This document shows positions 33,539 through 42,060 of a stretch of 64,000 nt of DNA, piece by piece. The stretch is from the NCBI GenBank assembly GCA_030601745.1, contig JAUWBI010000003.1, positions 29,713 through 93,712 on the forward strand, written 5' to 3'. Position 1 is the stretch's first letter, and each line of letters opens with the position of its first letter. This DNA comes from Phycisphaerae bacterium. Lineage in GTDB: Bacteria > Planctomycetota > Phycisphaerae > Sedimentisphaerales > Anaerobacaceae. The notes under the pieces are model-generated. The model had not been told where the DNA came from. It did not search any database and saw nothing but the letters and a program-made list of their open reading frames with translations. The position numbers and the translations under genes were made by a program.

Positions 33539-33567
33539 TTGCCAACCTGGTAATATAAGGGTATAAT
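33539..33567 (+). promoter_or_regulatory. Promoter very close to the ClpP-NfeD start codon
   Basis: TTGCCA (33539-33544) and a perfect TATAAT (33562-33567) are 17 bp apart. Transcription would begin at about the ATG at 33575, giving a leaderless mRNA. A second TATAAT (33534-33539) with a poor -35 could give a longer leader carrying AAGGG. Confidence 0.5.
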
Positions 33568-33574
33568 ACCACGT

Positions 33575-35122
33575 ATGAACGATTCACTTCGGAAATTTGC
33601 GATTGTTTTGGCGTGCCTGTTGTTGTTTGAGGCCCCGGCTATGGCAGCGGAGCCGAACGAGCCACCCACAGATTCGCCAACCGTGAAAGCAGCGGTAATC
33701 ATCTGTAAGGGTATGATTGATGATGGTCTTTTTGAATCTATCAAGCGCAGAACCCAAATCGCCCGCGGTGAGGGGGCGGAATACCTGATATATGAAATTC
33801 AAACATACGGCGGTCTTGTTGACGCAGCCGATAACATATGTAAGTACCTGATACTTGAAGTGGGCAAAGAAGCCCACACGGTTGCCTATATAACCACTGA
33901 AGCCATATCGGCCGGCGCAATGATAAGCGTCTCCTGCCGGGACATAATAATGCTTGAGAATACCACCATAGGCGATTGCGCCCCAATGATACTTGTGCCC
34001 AGTCAAAAACTTGAAGGTGTGGAGCGGGAAAAAGCCGAAAGTTTTATCCGCGGGCTTTTCGACCGGGCCGCTAAAGTAAACGGTTATCCTCGAGCATTAC
34101 TCAGGGCAATGGTAACGATGCAAATTGAGGTTTACAGGGTCAAGAACATAAAAACGGGAGAGTACGAGTTTTTTGAAAGCGTGCGGCTGCCGGATGACCC
34201 AAACGAGTATGACCTGGACAACAAAGAAATAATTGTCGAAGGCGATAAGCTGCTGACGCTAATCGCTTCTGATGCTCTCGAATACGACATAGCAAGGGCG
34301 GTGGTCAAAGGTCGGGCAGGGGCGCTTGACTTTTTGGCCAAGCGAGACGGCGTAACCTTTGCCGGTGAGCCGATGGTGCTTGAGACTCTGTGGTCGGAGG
34401 AAATGGTGCGATGGCTAAATTCTCCGGCGGTGATGGCCGTACTTGTTATGCTTGCCTTGTTAGGTGTTTATATTGAATTTAACACGCCGGGCGTCGGGCT
34501 GCCGGGGCTGGTGGCGGTTATATGCTTTGCGGTTATAATCGGCAGCAAATACCTCATCGGGCTGGCAAACTGGGTGGAAGTGGCATTGTTTGTTGTGGGA
34601 GTGCTGCTGCTGATGGTGGAGATCTTCGTACTGCCCGGCTTCGGCATCGCAGGCTTTTCAGGGATAACGTGCATATTGGCGGGCTTGTTCGGTATGCTCA
34701 TCAAGAATCCGCCGGACAAATTACCCTGGCCCGGAACACCGCTTGACTGGCAAGTATTCGCAAGGGGAGTTTTAGGATTATCGCTGGGGTTTGTGGGATT
34801 TGTTGTTCTGGCGTGGCTGCTGGCAAAATATCTGCCTAAGTTGCAGTTCCTCAGCGGACTTATACTTGTGCCGACCGGAGCAAAGCAGGGTACTGAATTT
34901 GAGGTTAGTATGACCATTCCGCCTGAAAGTAAAACTGTAAGCGTAAATCTGGGTGATGCAGGTGAGGTAGTTTCGACACTGCGGCCGACAGGAAAAGCAA
35001 AATTCGGCGATGCAATAGTCGACGTGGTTGCTGAAGCCGAGTTCCTTGACAAAGGCACTAATGTTGAGATAATCGAGATTCACGGCAACAGAGTTGTAGT
35101 GAAGTCTGTGGAATTGAACTGA
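33575..35122 (+). CDS. Membrane-bound ClpP-class serine protease (NfeD1 type)
   Basis: 515 residues. A signal sequence (MNDSLRKFAIVLACLLLFEAP) leads into a ClpP-like protease domain at about 35-250, with IYEIQTYGGLVDAADNI and the nucleophile region AISAGAMISVSCRDIIM (Ser near 113). Four to five membrane helices follow (about 285-430: AVMAVLVMLALLGVYIEF and others). The C-terminal OB-fold NfeD domain (445-515) contains AGEVVSTLRPTGKAKFG. These proteins work with flotillin-like partners in membrane quality control. The operon continues with a short NfeD protein, FloA and a membrane protein. Confidence 0.9.
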   Translation: MNDSLRKFAIVLACLLLFEAPAMAAEPNEPPTDSPTVKAAVIICKGMIDDGLFESIKRRTQIARGEGAEYLIYEIQTYGGLVDAADNICKYLILEVGKEAHTVAYITTEAISAGAMISVSCRDIIMLENTTIGDCAPMILVPSQKLEGVEREKAESFIRGLFDRAAKVNGYPRALLRAMVTMQIEVYRVKNIKTGEYEFFESVRLPDDPNEYDLDNKEIIVEGDKLLTLIASDALEYDIARAVVKGRAGALDFLAKRDGVTFAGEPMVLETLWSEEMVRWLNSPAVMAVLVMLALLGVYIEFNTPGVGLPGLVAVICFAVIIGSKYLIGLANWVEVALFVVGVLLLMVEIFVLPGFGIAGFSGITCILAGLFGMLIKNPPDKLPWPGTPLDWQVFARGVLGLSLGFVGFVVLAWLLAKYLPKLQFLSGLILVPTGAKQGTEFEVSMTIPPESKTVSVNLGDAGEVVSTLRPTGKAKFGDAIVDVVAEAEFLDKGTNVEIIEIHGNRVVVKSVELN

Positions 35123-35138
35123 ATTTTGGCCATTTTAT

Positions 35139-35236
35139 GTCATTGCGAGCGAGGCAGAGCCGAGCGTGGTCCGGCAAGTCGTCGTGCCGGACTGCGAAAA
35201 TTTGAGATTGCTTCGGCCTAAAGGCCTCGCAATGAC
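35139..35236. repeat. Compound GTCATTGCGAG palindromic repeat
   Basis: Outer arms GTCATTGCGAG (35139-35149) and CTCGCAATGAC (35226-35236) are perfect 11-bp inverted copies. Inside is a second hairpin GTCCGGCA...TGCCGGAC and a GCCTaaAGGC core. It separates the two NfeD genes without breaking the operon order. Confidence 0.75.
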
Positions 35237-35254
35237 CTGAAAAGGGGTAAACAG

Positions 35255-35755
35255 ATGGATTGGTGGCTTGTTTTTGCTATTTTTTTATATTTTGCCTGTG
35301 CGGCTCTTATATTAGCTGAAGTATTTGTGCCAAGCGGCGGCGTAATAAGTTTTTGTGCACTTGCCTGTCTAATTGGCGGTGCAGTGATATTTTTCAAGCA
35401 CAGCACTACCGCGGGCTGGATAGGCGTGGTTACTGCCGTAATAATGGTACCGTCGGTCCTGATATTCGCTTACAAAATATTTCCGAAAACCAGGTTCGGT
35501 AAAGCCGTTACGCTCACGCCCCCCGAACGCCAGAAGGGCGATGCCATACCCGATACGCCCGAACTAAAGGAGATGCTTGGTGCCGTGGGCCTGGTTGTTA
35601 CGCCACTGCGGCCGGTGGGAATGTGCGATTTTTCAGGAGAAAGACTTGAATGTGTAGCCGAAAGCGGTTATGTTGATAAAGATAAAAAGGTCAAGGTTAT
35701 CGACGTGGAAAGCACACAGATAACTGTGCGTGTAATAGAAGTAGAAGAAACTTAA
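35255..35755 (+). CDS. Short NfeD-family membrane protein
   Basis: 166 residues with three membrane helices (about 4-24, 28-50, 55-76) and a C-terminal OB-fold NfeD domain (from about 105: LGAVGLVVTPLRPVGMCDFSGER, then GYVDKDKKVKVIDVESTQITVRVIE). AGGGG-type sequence (AAAGGGGT) precedes the ATG. It sits between the protease-type NfeD and FloA, the common arrangement, and probably helps to assemble or anchor flotillin-like rings. Confidence 0.9.
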   Translation: MDWWLVFAIFLYFACAALILAEVFVPSGGVISFCALACLIGGAVIFFKHSTTAGWIGVVTAVIMVPSVLIFAYKIFPKTRFGKAVTLTPPERQKGDAIPDTPELKEMLGAVGLVVTPLRPVGMCDFSGERLECVAESGYVDKDKKVKVIDVESTQITVRVIEVEET

Positions 35756-35776
35756 ACTTAATGAAAGGGCAAAAAC

Positions 35777-36790
35777 ATGTATAACTTAATAAATATGGTC
35801 TTGGCAATAAGCGACAGCGCCAAAGTGGCTTTTACAGTACTTTTAGTCATCGTTGCCATTGTAGTATTAATACTCTTCCTGCTGTTCTTAAAGTTTTTCT
35901 CATTGTGGCTGCAGGCCAAACTATCTCGCGCCGATGTTAAATTCTCCGAGCTTATTGGGATGTTTCTAAGAAAGGTCGACTACCGAACCATAGTACGCAG
36001 CAAGATAACGGCCATCCAGGCAGGTCTGACAGTAACAACGCGGGATTTGGAAAGCCATTTTTTAGCCGGCGGTCGAGTCCCGAACGTTGTGCGTGCCCTG
36101 ATTGCAGCTAACAGGGCCAATATTGATTTGCCGCTACGAACAGCCACGGCAATTGACCTGGCCGGTCGTGACATTCTTGAAGCGGTCCAGACGAGCGTTA
36201 ATCCCAGAGTAATCGATTGTCCCGACCCGGCAAAGAGCAAGGGCACTATAGACGCCGTTGCTCAGGATGGCATCCAATTGAAAGCGAAGGCACGCGTAAC
36301 CGTCCGCGCCAATATCGAACGGCTGATAGGCGGTGCAACTCAAGAAACAATTATCGCGCGTGTAGGTGAAGGAATTGTTACCACAATCGGTAGTGCGATA
36401 ACGTACAAAAGCGTTCTGGAAAACCCGGACAATATTTCCAAGTCGGTTTTAAGCAAGGGACTCGATGCAGGGACGGCTTTCGAGATTCTTTCAATAGATA
36501 TTGCCGACGTCGATGTAGGCGACAATATCGGCGCCAAACTTCAGGCTGCCCAGGCCGAGGCCGATATGCGAAGAGCAAAGGCCGAGGCGGAAAAACGCCG
36601 GGCTATGGCATTTGCGCGCGAGCAGGAAATGCGAGCACTCGTCGTCGAAAACGAATCAAAGGTGCCGTTAGCTATGGCTGATGCCTTCAGGAAGGGTAAT
36701 CTCGGCGTTATGGACTATTATCGTATGAAAAACATTATGGCCGATACCGGAATGCGGGATTCCATAGCAAAGCCGAAGACAAAAGAGTAG
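35777..36790 (+). CDS. floA: Flotillin-like protein FloA (UPF0365)
   Basis: 337 residues. One N-terminal membrane segment (about 16-42, [22 protein letters not shown]), then the UPF0365 core: [40 protein letters not shown], and a SPFH-like region with [21 protein letters not shown]. The C-terminal coiled part contains [28 protein letters not shown]. FloA forms membrane microdomain scaffolds. It follows NfeD by about 20 bp. Confidence 0.94.
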   Translation: MYNLINMVLAISDSAKVAFTVLLVIVAIVVLILFLLFLKFFSLWLQAKLSRADVKFSELIGMFLRKVDYRTIVRSKITAIQAGLTVTTRDLESHFLAGGRVPNVVRALIAANRANIDLPLRTATAIDLAGRDILEAVQTSVNPRVIDCPDPAKSKGTIDAVAQDGIQLKAKARVTVRANIERLIGGATQETIIARVGEGIVTTIGSAITYKSVLENPDNISKSVLSKGLDAGTAFEILSIDIADVDVGDNIGAKLQAAQAEADMRRAKAEAEKRRAMAFAREQEMRALVVENESKVPLAMADAFRKGNLGVMDYYRMKNIMADTGMRDSIAKPKTKE

Positions 36791-36791
36791 T

Positions 36792-36845
36792 CTCGATGCT
36801 TGATACTCGATGCTTGATACTCGATGCTCGATACTCGATGCGTGA
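36792..36845. repeat. 14-bp TCGATGCTTGATAC tandem repeat
   Basis: About four head-to-tail copies of TCGATGCTTGATAC with small changes (CTTGATAC / CTCGATAC) start 2 bp after the floA stop. A simple tandem array, not a CRISPR. Confidence 0.8.
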
Positions 36846-36872
36846 TGGGTTTTGTGGGGGAAAATAAAAAAT

Positions 36873-37526
36873 ATGAATGATTTTTTGGCACAAATAATTC
36901 TGGCTGCTCGAAACCAAGATGGTAAAAGCTGGATGAACATACTGTTCATTGTGGGCCTGGCGATTTTCTGGGTAATCGGCGGCATCCTCAAAGCAAGGGC
37001 AAACAAGAAACAGGAGGGCGAGGAGCAATTGACCCGTAAGCCGGGACTGGCGCCATCTGACAGGGCCGGTGTTGCCAAGCCCAGGGCCATTGAGAAAACC
37101 CCTTATGAGCAGGTGCAACGTCCGCCCGCCCGTCCGCCGTACAGAAGAGAGCCCCAGCCGCAAATCGAACCGCCACGCAGAAAGATTGTGCGTCCCCAGC
37201 CTGCTGCCCAAATGTTCGCTGCTGAAAAGGAACAAGCAATCCCGGCTGAGACCGTAGAACTGCTGGAAGAACCAGGATTGCCGCAACCGGCTCCGCAAGT
37301 TCAGCCCGACCTCGGAGAGCTTCCAGAATTTACCAGCAAAACTGTCAAGGGACTGGGAGATATGGGCGCTGCTATTCCGGCAGAAACAGCCCGGGCAAAA
37401 TATCTGGCTGAAATTTTGTTAGATTATTCCGACCCCGACGACCTGAAAAGGGCGATTCTACATTATGAAATCTTAGGCAGGCCGTTATCGCTCCGTGACC
37501 CGTCACAACATATTATCGGACTTTAA
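36873..37526 (+). CDS. Membrane protein with Pro-rich linker, floA-linked
   Basis: 217 residues from the ATG at 36873; GGGGG lies about 12 nt upstream, and a TTG at 36852 is a possible alternative. One membrane helix (about 20-40, NILFIVGLAIFWVIGGIL), then a long Pro/Arg-rich linker (about 55-145), then a conserved-looking C-terminal segment: ARAKYLAEILLDYSDPDDLKRAILHYEILGRPLSLRD. I do not know a family name. Position behind floA suggests a partner of the NfeD-FloA system. Confidence 0.75.
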   Translation: MNDFLAQIILAARNQDGKSWMNILFIVGLAIFWVIGGILKARANKKQEGEEQLTRKPGLAPSDRAGVAKPRAIEKTPYEQVQRPPARPPYRREPQPQIEPPRRKIVRPQPAAQMFAAEKEQAIPAETVELLEEPGLPQPAPQVQPDLGELPEFTSKTVKGLGDMGAAIPAETARAKYLAEILLDYSDPDDLKRAILHYEILGRPLSLRDPSQHIIGL

Positions 37527-37913
37527 CGGCACACAACATTTAAGTTGCCAGATAGCGTACAAGTGTTTAAACCTGTCAAACAGATGGCCGTCGTAATCTC
37601 ATGGTATCGAGCGATAGGGATTGCTTCGCTTCGCTCGCAATGACAGCAGTTGAACCGATGGATTCGAGTTGATTGAGGTTTGACCTTAAGGCGTCGCCGT
37701 GCCGGCGACGGCTAAACGAACAGAAACGATAATCCCGTAAAAACCCAGCGGCAAAAAAATGGCCCCAATAACGTCCCATAAGAATTGTTATGTTTCATTC
37801 AGGCGTGATTTCAAGCCAAATAGCCGATTTACGTGTTTTTTAGCTTTTTGGCGGATTTTTGCCGGCCTAATGATAATTGCCGGTTTGAACTTTACATAGC
37901 CATAAAACATATT
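37527..37913. other. Repeat-bearing gap between convergent genes
   Basis: About 390 bp without a gene. It contains GGGATTGCTTCGCTTCGCTCG joined to CAATGAC (37617-37644), and the palindromic GCGTCGCCGTGCCGGCGACGG (37691-37711), nearly identical to the copy at 28346-28366. No clear terminator with a T-tract. Confidence 0.6.
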
Positions 37914-39551
37914 TCACTTAATCTCTAACGGGGGCTCACCTGGAAAAAACGGATTGTTGGTATTCATTGCTTGATTGGCCGTATCTGAAAGATTGTCCCA
38001 CATAGCAGTCACCCTGTCCAACAGCCCTAAGTTTTGAAGAACTATTGAAATGTTGACTGCCGCGTCCGGGCAGGTGAAATTATTCTCCAGCAAACGGTCA
38101 AGGTTAATAAGCGACGATGCAAACTTTACCTTATCGCAATAAAGCAAGGCAATTTTATAATGCAGCTCAAGCGTATCCTTATCAAGATGCTCAGGAGCAA
38201 TGAGCTGCTCGAGCGCAAGGGTCTTCTGGTCTGTTTCAAAGAGGCACATTGCCAGTTTGCTCCTGGCTCTGGTGTAGGTTGGGTTTATCTCTACCGCAGT
38301 TCGAAATGACTTGAGGGCATCAGTTATCCTGCCGACGCTCATCATTAGGATACCAAATCTATAGTGTAAATCCGGGTTTTGCGGCCGATGGCTGATTTGC
38401 CGCCGATGCGCTGCAATCACAGGGTCAATGAGGTTGGTTGAGTCGTCCCCGTTATGAAAAGGCGAATTCCGCCCAGAGCCAGCCTTGAATTGCAAGGTAG
38501 CCGTCTCGGCGAACAACAATGAGCTGTTTGGCTGAATTGCAGCGGCCAGCGATACTGTTGCCAAGGCATCTGAGGCGTTGCCGGCCAATTTCTGGGCGAT
38601 TGCCAGGCCGATATACGCATCAACTATTTTGTCATTTATTTCGACCGCCCTGTTGAATTGCTGTGCAGCGAGCTGCTCCTGCTGCAGCAGCAAATATTGT
38701 GTCCCAAGCTTTATAGTCGCCTCCAGAAAATCCGGGCAAATACGCAGCGCCTCTTCATATTGCGCGACGGCCTCAGCGGTGGCACCCAACATACTAAGAA
38801 CATCGGCTCGCTTCATAATTAAATCGGCCCCTTCGGCCTGGTCTTGTGATAAATGCTCAAGCTGCTCCAGTGCCTCGTGAAGCTGTCCATCGGCGATAAG
38901 CTGGTCTAAAAAATAGTCCTCAGTATGAAAATTGTCCGGATGTATTAAAATTGCGGTGTTGAATGTTTGAGCAGCGAGGTCATATCCGGCGTTTGCAATA
39001 TACAAATGCCCGAGTGTCACAAGTGTTGACATGTCATCGGGATATTCACTTTTCAACAGCTCATATTCCTGTATGGTTTTTTCCAGTTGACCGTTTTTGA
39101 AATATATTGCAGCCAGTCGCTGCCCGGGAAGCTGCAAATAGCTTTTAAACTTCAGACAATCCTGATAAAATTCGATGGCTTGTGACTCTTTGCCGAGTCG
39201 CTCATAACAGTGGCCCAGAGCATAAAGAGCCATTGTATTATTGGGGTGCCGCATATAAACGGAGTTTAATTCTTCGACCGCCTCGTTCAGCTGGTTCTTA
39301 TGCAGAGCTATTGCCGCCGACGCCAGCCGGCCGCGTGTGCAGGAAGGATTTTCAAAAAGATACAGTCTTAGCTGCTCGGCGGCTGCATCGGTCTTCATAT
39401 CGCCCGCCAGCTCGATGATTTTATTTAGCTGCTGATATTGCGGAGATTCACTATCGTCTTTTGGAGGTTTGACCTCATTGAGCCAATGCCATATCAAATC
39501 GGCCGTATCGACCGTTATCGCCCTGCCGAGGATTTCCAGTAACCTGCTCAT
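37914..39551 (-). CDS. Tetratricopeptide repeat protein
   Basis: 545 residues of TPR-type helical pairs. Units with the W/A-x-G-Y/F-A-P pattern are visible, for example NTMALYALGHCYERLGKESQAIEFYQDCL, DMSTLVTLGHLYIANAGYDLAAQTFNTAI, ADVLSMLGATAEAVAQYEEALRI and HYRFGILMMSVGRITDALKSFRTAVEINP; roughly nine to ten units in all. No signal peptide or membrane segment, so cytoplasmic. The opening AITVDTADLIWHWLNEVKPP is not recognised. Such proteins act as binding scaffolds. Confidence 0.85.
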   Translation of the reverse strand: MSRLLEILGRAITVDTADLIWHWLNEVKPPKDDSESPQYQQLNKIIELAGDMKTDAAAEQLRLYLFENPSCTRGRLASAAIALHKNQLNEAVEELNSVYMRHPNNTMALYALGHCYERLGKESQAIEFYQDCLKFKSYLQLPGQRLAAIYFKNGQLEKTIQEYELLKSEYPDDMSTLVTLGHLYIANAGYDLAAQTFNTAILIHPDNFHTEDYFLDQLIADGQLHEALEQLEHLSQDQAEGADLIMKRADVLSMLGATAEAVAQYEEALRICPDFLEATIKLGTQYLLLQQEQLAAQQFNRAVEINDKIVDAYIGLAIAQKLAGNASDALATVSLAAAIQPNSSLLFAETATLQFKAGSGRNSPFHNGDDSTNLIDPVIAAHRRQISHRPQNPDLHYRFGILMMSVGRITDALKSFRTAVEINPTYTRARSKLAMCLFETDQKTLALEQLIAPEHLDKDTLELHYKIALLYCDKVKFASSLINLDRLLENNFTCPDAAVNISIVLQNLGLLDRVTAMWDNLSDTANQAMNTNNPFFPGEPPLEIK

Positions 39552-39925
39552 AAGTTCGCTCCCCGCTGCTCGTATCTCGCCGGAGGAGATACGAATTCCT
39601 ATCCGCTAACCGCTATACGCTATTAAGGGTATCGACAATAGGCGGGGGCGTATTAATCCCGGTTTCAGCAATTAGTTACTGTAGGTTTTATTTTGTCCGG
39701 AGTGTGTGGCGATTGTGTGTGATGTAGGGATTGTTGCGATTTTGAAGGCCGGTTATCGGGTTTTGCCGCCCTGCCCCCCTACCCCAAACAAAGCCGACTA
39801 TTTGACGACAAAATCACCCCGCAAAAGGCCTAAATTCCGCAAATTCAAACCATTTTAACAGCAATGGTGACTTGTTATGGCAAGGCCGACAAATGCAATT
39901 CCGCAGTTAACTGGTGACTTTTTTA
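39552..39925. other. Gap upstream of the TPR gene
   Basis: About 370 bp. A hairpin CGTATCTCgccggagGAGATACG (39571-39593) lies just upstream of the TPR start, and an ATACGCTATTA fragment of the ATACG repeat family follows. No convincing gene; the frame at 39877 on the plus strand overlaps the opposing gene and has no ribosome-binding site. Confidence 0.5.
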
Positions 39926-41017
39926 TTATGACGAGTTTGCCTTTTCATTCCCGCAATGCTCGCAGAACGGCAGCAGGGAATGGCGAATGTCACTGCATTT
40001 ATCACATTTCTCATAAAGCTCCGTCCCGCAGGATGGGCACGTATAAAGTTCCTGCTTGGCGGCTTGGCCCCCCTGCCCTGCCAACAAGACCAGGCCCCTG
40101 CGTTTGCCCCTTACCGCATAACGCAATGGGCCGATACGAACGGGTTTACTACAGATTGGGCAAGCACTTTTGTCATAAGCTTCCTGGTATTGCTTTATCA
40201 GCCAGTCCTTCTCCGGCGAAATAATCCTCTTTATCAGATATACCAACAGCTTGAGAACAATTGCTATGATGACAAGTAGCGCTATATATTTGAAATACTT
40301 TTTGGGAAAATACTCGTGAGCTACAAGCGAAATCCTCACGAAGGCAGCGATGAAGGCCGCATAGACTATCGGCCAGTATGTCCCCGAACGCTTTTTTATA
40401 AAGACCCACGCTACAATCAAAAATATCGGTATCATAACCGCCAGTTTCAACGCCCCAATTTTCCACCGGTGTTTACTTCTTAGTCCCCCATATTCCGCCC
40501 AGGCCAGGGTCCGCTGGCCCTTTATTTCTTTGGAAACAGCAGCCATTTTTTTGTCCAGTTGCCGCCGTTGTGCGGTTAGTTCGGCGATTTCCTTGTTCAG
40601 AGCCTGGTACTGTTTTTGGTTCTCCAGAAACATTGTCTGACACTCAGCAAGGGTCTGCTGCTGTTGTTCGGAAAGGTCGCGGCCTCTTTCGATGTTTTGC
40701 TTTTGAATAGACAGAAGCTGGTTTATGGTATTTTGCAGACTATTTGTGCTGTCTTTCAGTATGCGCTGCTGCTCTTGCTTATTTCGTATATTCTCCCTGA
40801 TATCATTGAGACTTCCATTTAGCGATTTCTGTCTTTCGACCAATTCTGCATCGATATATTTTTCTTCCACTTTAGAACGGTCAGGCCCGCGTAAAGAATC
40901 TATGTCTCTTGTTATAAAGCCAAGGAACCAATATAGCAGGACTCCGAGAAGAACGCTCAGGAAGATGATGACAAATTGCTGTACCCACGTGCCCTTAAAT
41001 TTTTTGTTCTTACTCAT
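39926..41017 (-). CDS. Membrane coiled-coil protein with C-terminal double zinc ribbon
   Basis: 363 residues. An N-terminal membrane helix (about 13-32, FVIIFLSVLLGVLLYWFLGF), a coiled coil of about 110 residues (ERQKSLNGSLNDIREN through QRRQLDKKMAAVSKEI), three further membrane helices (about 190-270), then cytoplasmic zinc ribbons: CPICSKPVRIG with CPSCGTELYEKCDKC and FCEHC. No family name recognised. It follows a response regulator by 10 bp and probably shares its operon, which suggests an output or scaffold function. Confidence 0.75.
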   Translation of the reverse strand: MSKNKKFKGTWVQQFVIIFLSVLLGVLLYWFLGFITRDIDSLRGPDRSKVEEKYIDAELVERQKSLNGSLNDIRENIRNKQEQQRILKDSTNSLQNTINQLLSIQKQNIERGRDLSEQQQQTLAECQTMFLENQKQYQALNKEIAELTAQRRQLDKKMAAVSKEIKGQRTLAWAEYGGLRSKHRWKIGALKLAVMIPIFLIVAWVFIKKRSGTYWPIVYAAFIAAFVRISLVAHEYFPKKYFKYIALLVIIAIVLKLLVYLIKRIISPEKDWLIKQYQEAYDKSACPICSKPVRIGPLRYAVRGKRRGLVLLAGQGGQAAKQELYTCPSCGTELYEKCDKCSDIRHSLLPFCEHCGNEKANSS

Positions 41018-41027
41018 AATTCTTCTC

Positions 41028-41510
41028 CTAATCTGATTTTGCCATTTGGGCCTGTTTTTCTATCTCGCTTAAATATGCCAATGTGCGCTCAAGCTTGTCG
41101 CTTAAGTGTTTCAATTTCAGCATTGTTTTAACTCGTGTTGTAAGCTCGAGCTTGTTCACCGGCTTACTGATAAAATCGTCTGTGCCCGAGTCAATACCGC
41201 GTTCAATGTCGCCAAATTCATTAAGCGCGGTTACCATTATTATGGGGATGTCCGTGGTTTTAGGGTCATTTTTTATTCTCTTACAAACCTCAAAGCCGCT
41301 CATTTTAGGCATCATCACATCCAGCAAAATCAAATCAGGTGATTTTTTGCCTACAATCTCCAATGCCTCCGGCCCATCGCGTGCGGGGACCGTCTCACAG
41401 TCCACGTCCTCAAGATATGCCTGCAGGAGCTCAAGATTCTGCTGATTGTCATCAACAACCAGCACCACAGGCGTTTTCTCCTGGTCTTTTTCTGGTGCTT
41501 TACGGCTCAT
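41028..41510 (-). CDS. Single-domain response regulator
   Basis: 160 residues: a receiver domain (about 15-132) with the acidic pair Asp20/Asp21, phosphoacceptor Asp64 (ILLDVMMPKMSGFE), Thr94 and Lys116 (FISKPVN), followed by a short coiled-coil tail (LKLKHLSDKLERTLAYLSEIE). There is no DNA-binding domain, so output is by protein contact, perhaps with the membrane coiled-coil protein encoded next. No kinase is in the same operon; the nearest is the soluble kinase at 45938-46714. Confidence 0.92.
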   Translation of the reverse strand: MSRKAPEKDQEKTPVVLVVDDNQQNLELLQAYLEDVDCETVPARDGPEALEIVGKKSPDLILLDVMMPKMSGFEVCKRIKNDPKTTDIPIIMVTALNEFGDIERGIDSGTDDFISKPVNKLELTTRVKTMLKLKHLSDKLERTLAYLSEIEKQAQMAKSD

Positions 41511-41538
41511 AAGCGAATTGCTCCTATTTGTTTGTTCA

Positions 41539-42054
41539 TTATTTCCCCAAAGCCCTTAGAATGGCCGTGCAAAAGGCCGGCAAATCGTCCGGCTTGCGTG
41601 ATGTAATCAAATTGCCGTCCACAACACATTCGGCATCCACATACTCGGCACCGGCGTTTCTAATATCGTCTTTGATTGCCATAAAACAGGTCGCTTTCCT
41701 GCCCGTGTAAATATCCGTGCTGCACAACAGCCATCCGCCGTGACATATAGCTGCTATAACCTTGCCCGCATTTACCATATCATTTGCAAACTTTATAACG
41801 TCGGCACTTCTTCGCATAAAATCCGGAGCGAAGCCCCCCGGCACAATCATACAATCATAATCATCGGCGCCGGCCTCTCCGGCTGCAATCTCGGAGACGC
41901 AGAGATAGCCTTCTTTTGAATGATATTCTTTTTTTGCCTCGGCTGCAACGAAATTAACCTCCAGCCCAGCTTCGCAGAATCGATAGTAAGGATACCAGAC
42001 CTCAAGGACCTGATACATTTCGTCGACCATTATGGCTATTTTTTTCGCTGCCAT
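41539..42054 (-). CDS. DJ-1/PfpI family protein
   Basis: 171 residues, the usual size. The nucleophile elbow is AAICHGGWLLCS (Cys104-His105), the family glutamate is probably the Glu12 region (MVDEMYQVLEV), and MIVPGGFAPDFMRR and LITSRKPDDLPAFC are family blocks. Members act as glyoxalase/deglycase or peptidase-like stress proteins; which cannot be told. It starts 6 bp after the FGE-sialidase gene ends and precedes the response regulator. Confidence 0.9.
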   Translation of the reverse strand: MAAKKIAIMVDEMYQVLEVWYPYYRFCEAGLEVNFVAAEAKKEYHSKEGYLCVSEIAAGEAGADDYDCMIVPGGFAPDFMRRSADVIKFANDMVNAGKVIAAICHGGWLLCSTDIYTGRKATCFMAIKDDIRNAGAEYVDAECVVDGNLITSRKPDDLPAFCTAILRALGK

Positions 42055-42060
42055 TTTTCG

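Noticed and set aside
36792..36845. Possible CRISPR or origin iterons
   Set aside because: Four 14-bp head-to-tail copies without spacers, and no replication gene or DnaA-box cluster nearby.
39877..40224. 115-codon plus-strand frame
   Set aside because: It overlaps the C-terminal zinc ribbons of the opposing gene, has no ribosome-binding site and shows no family features.
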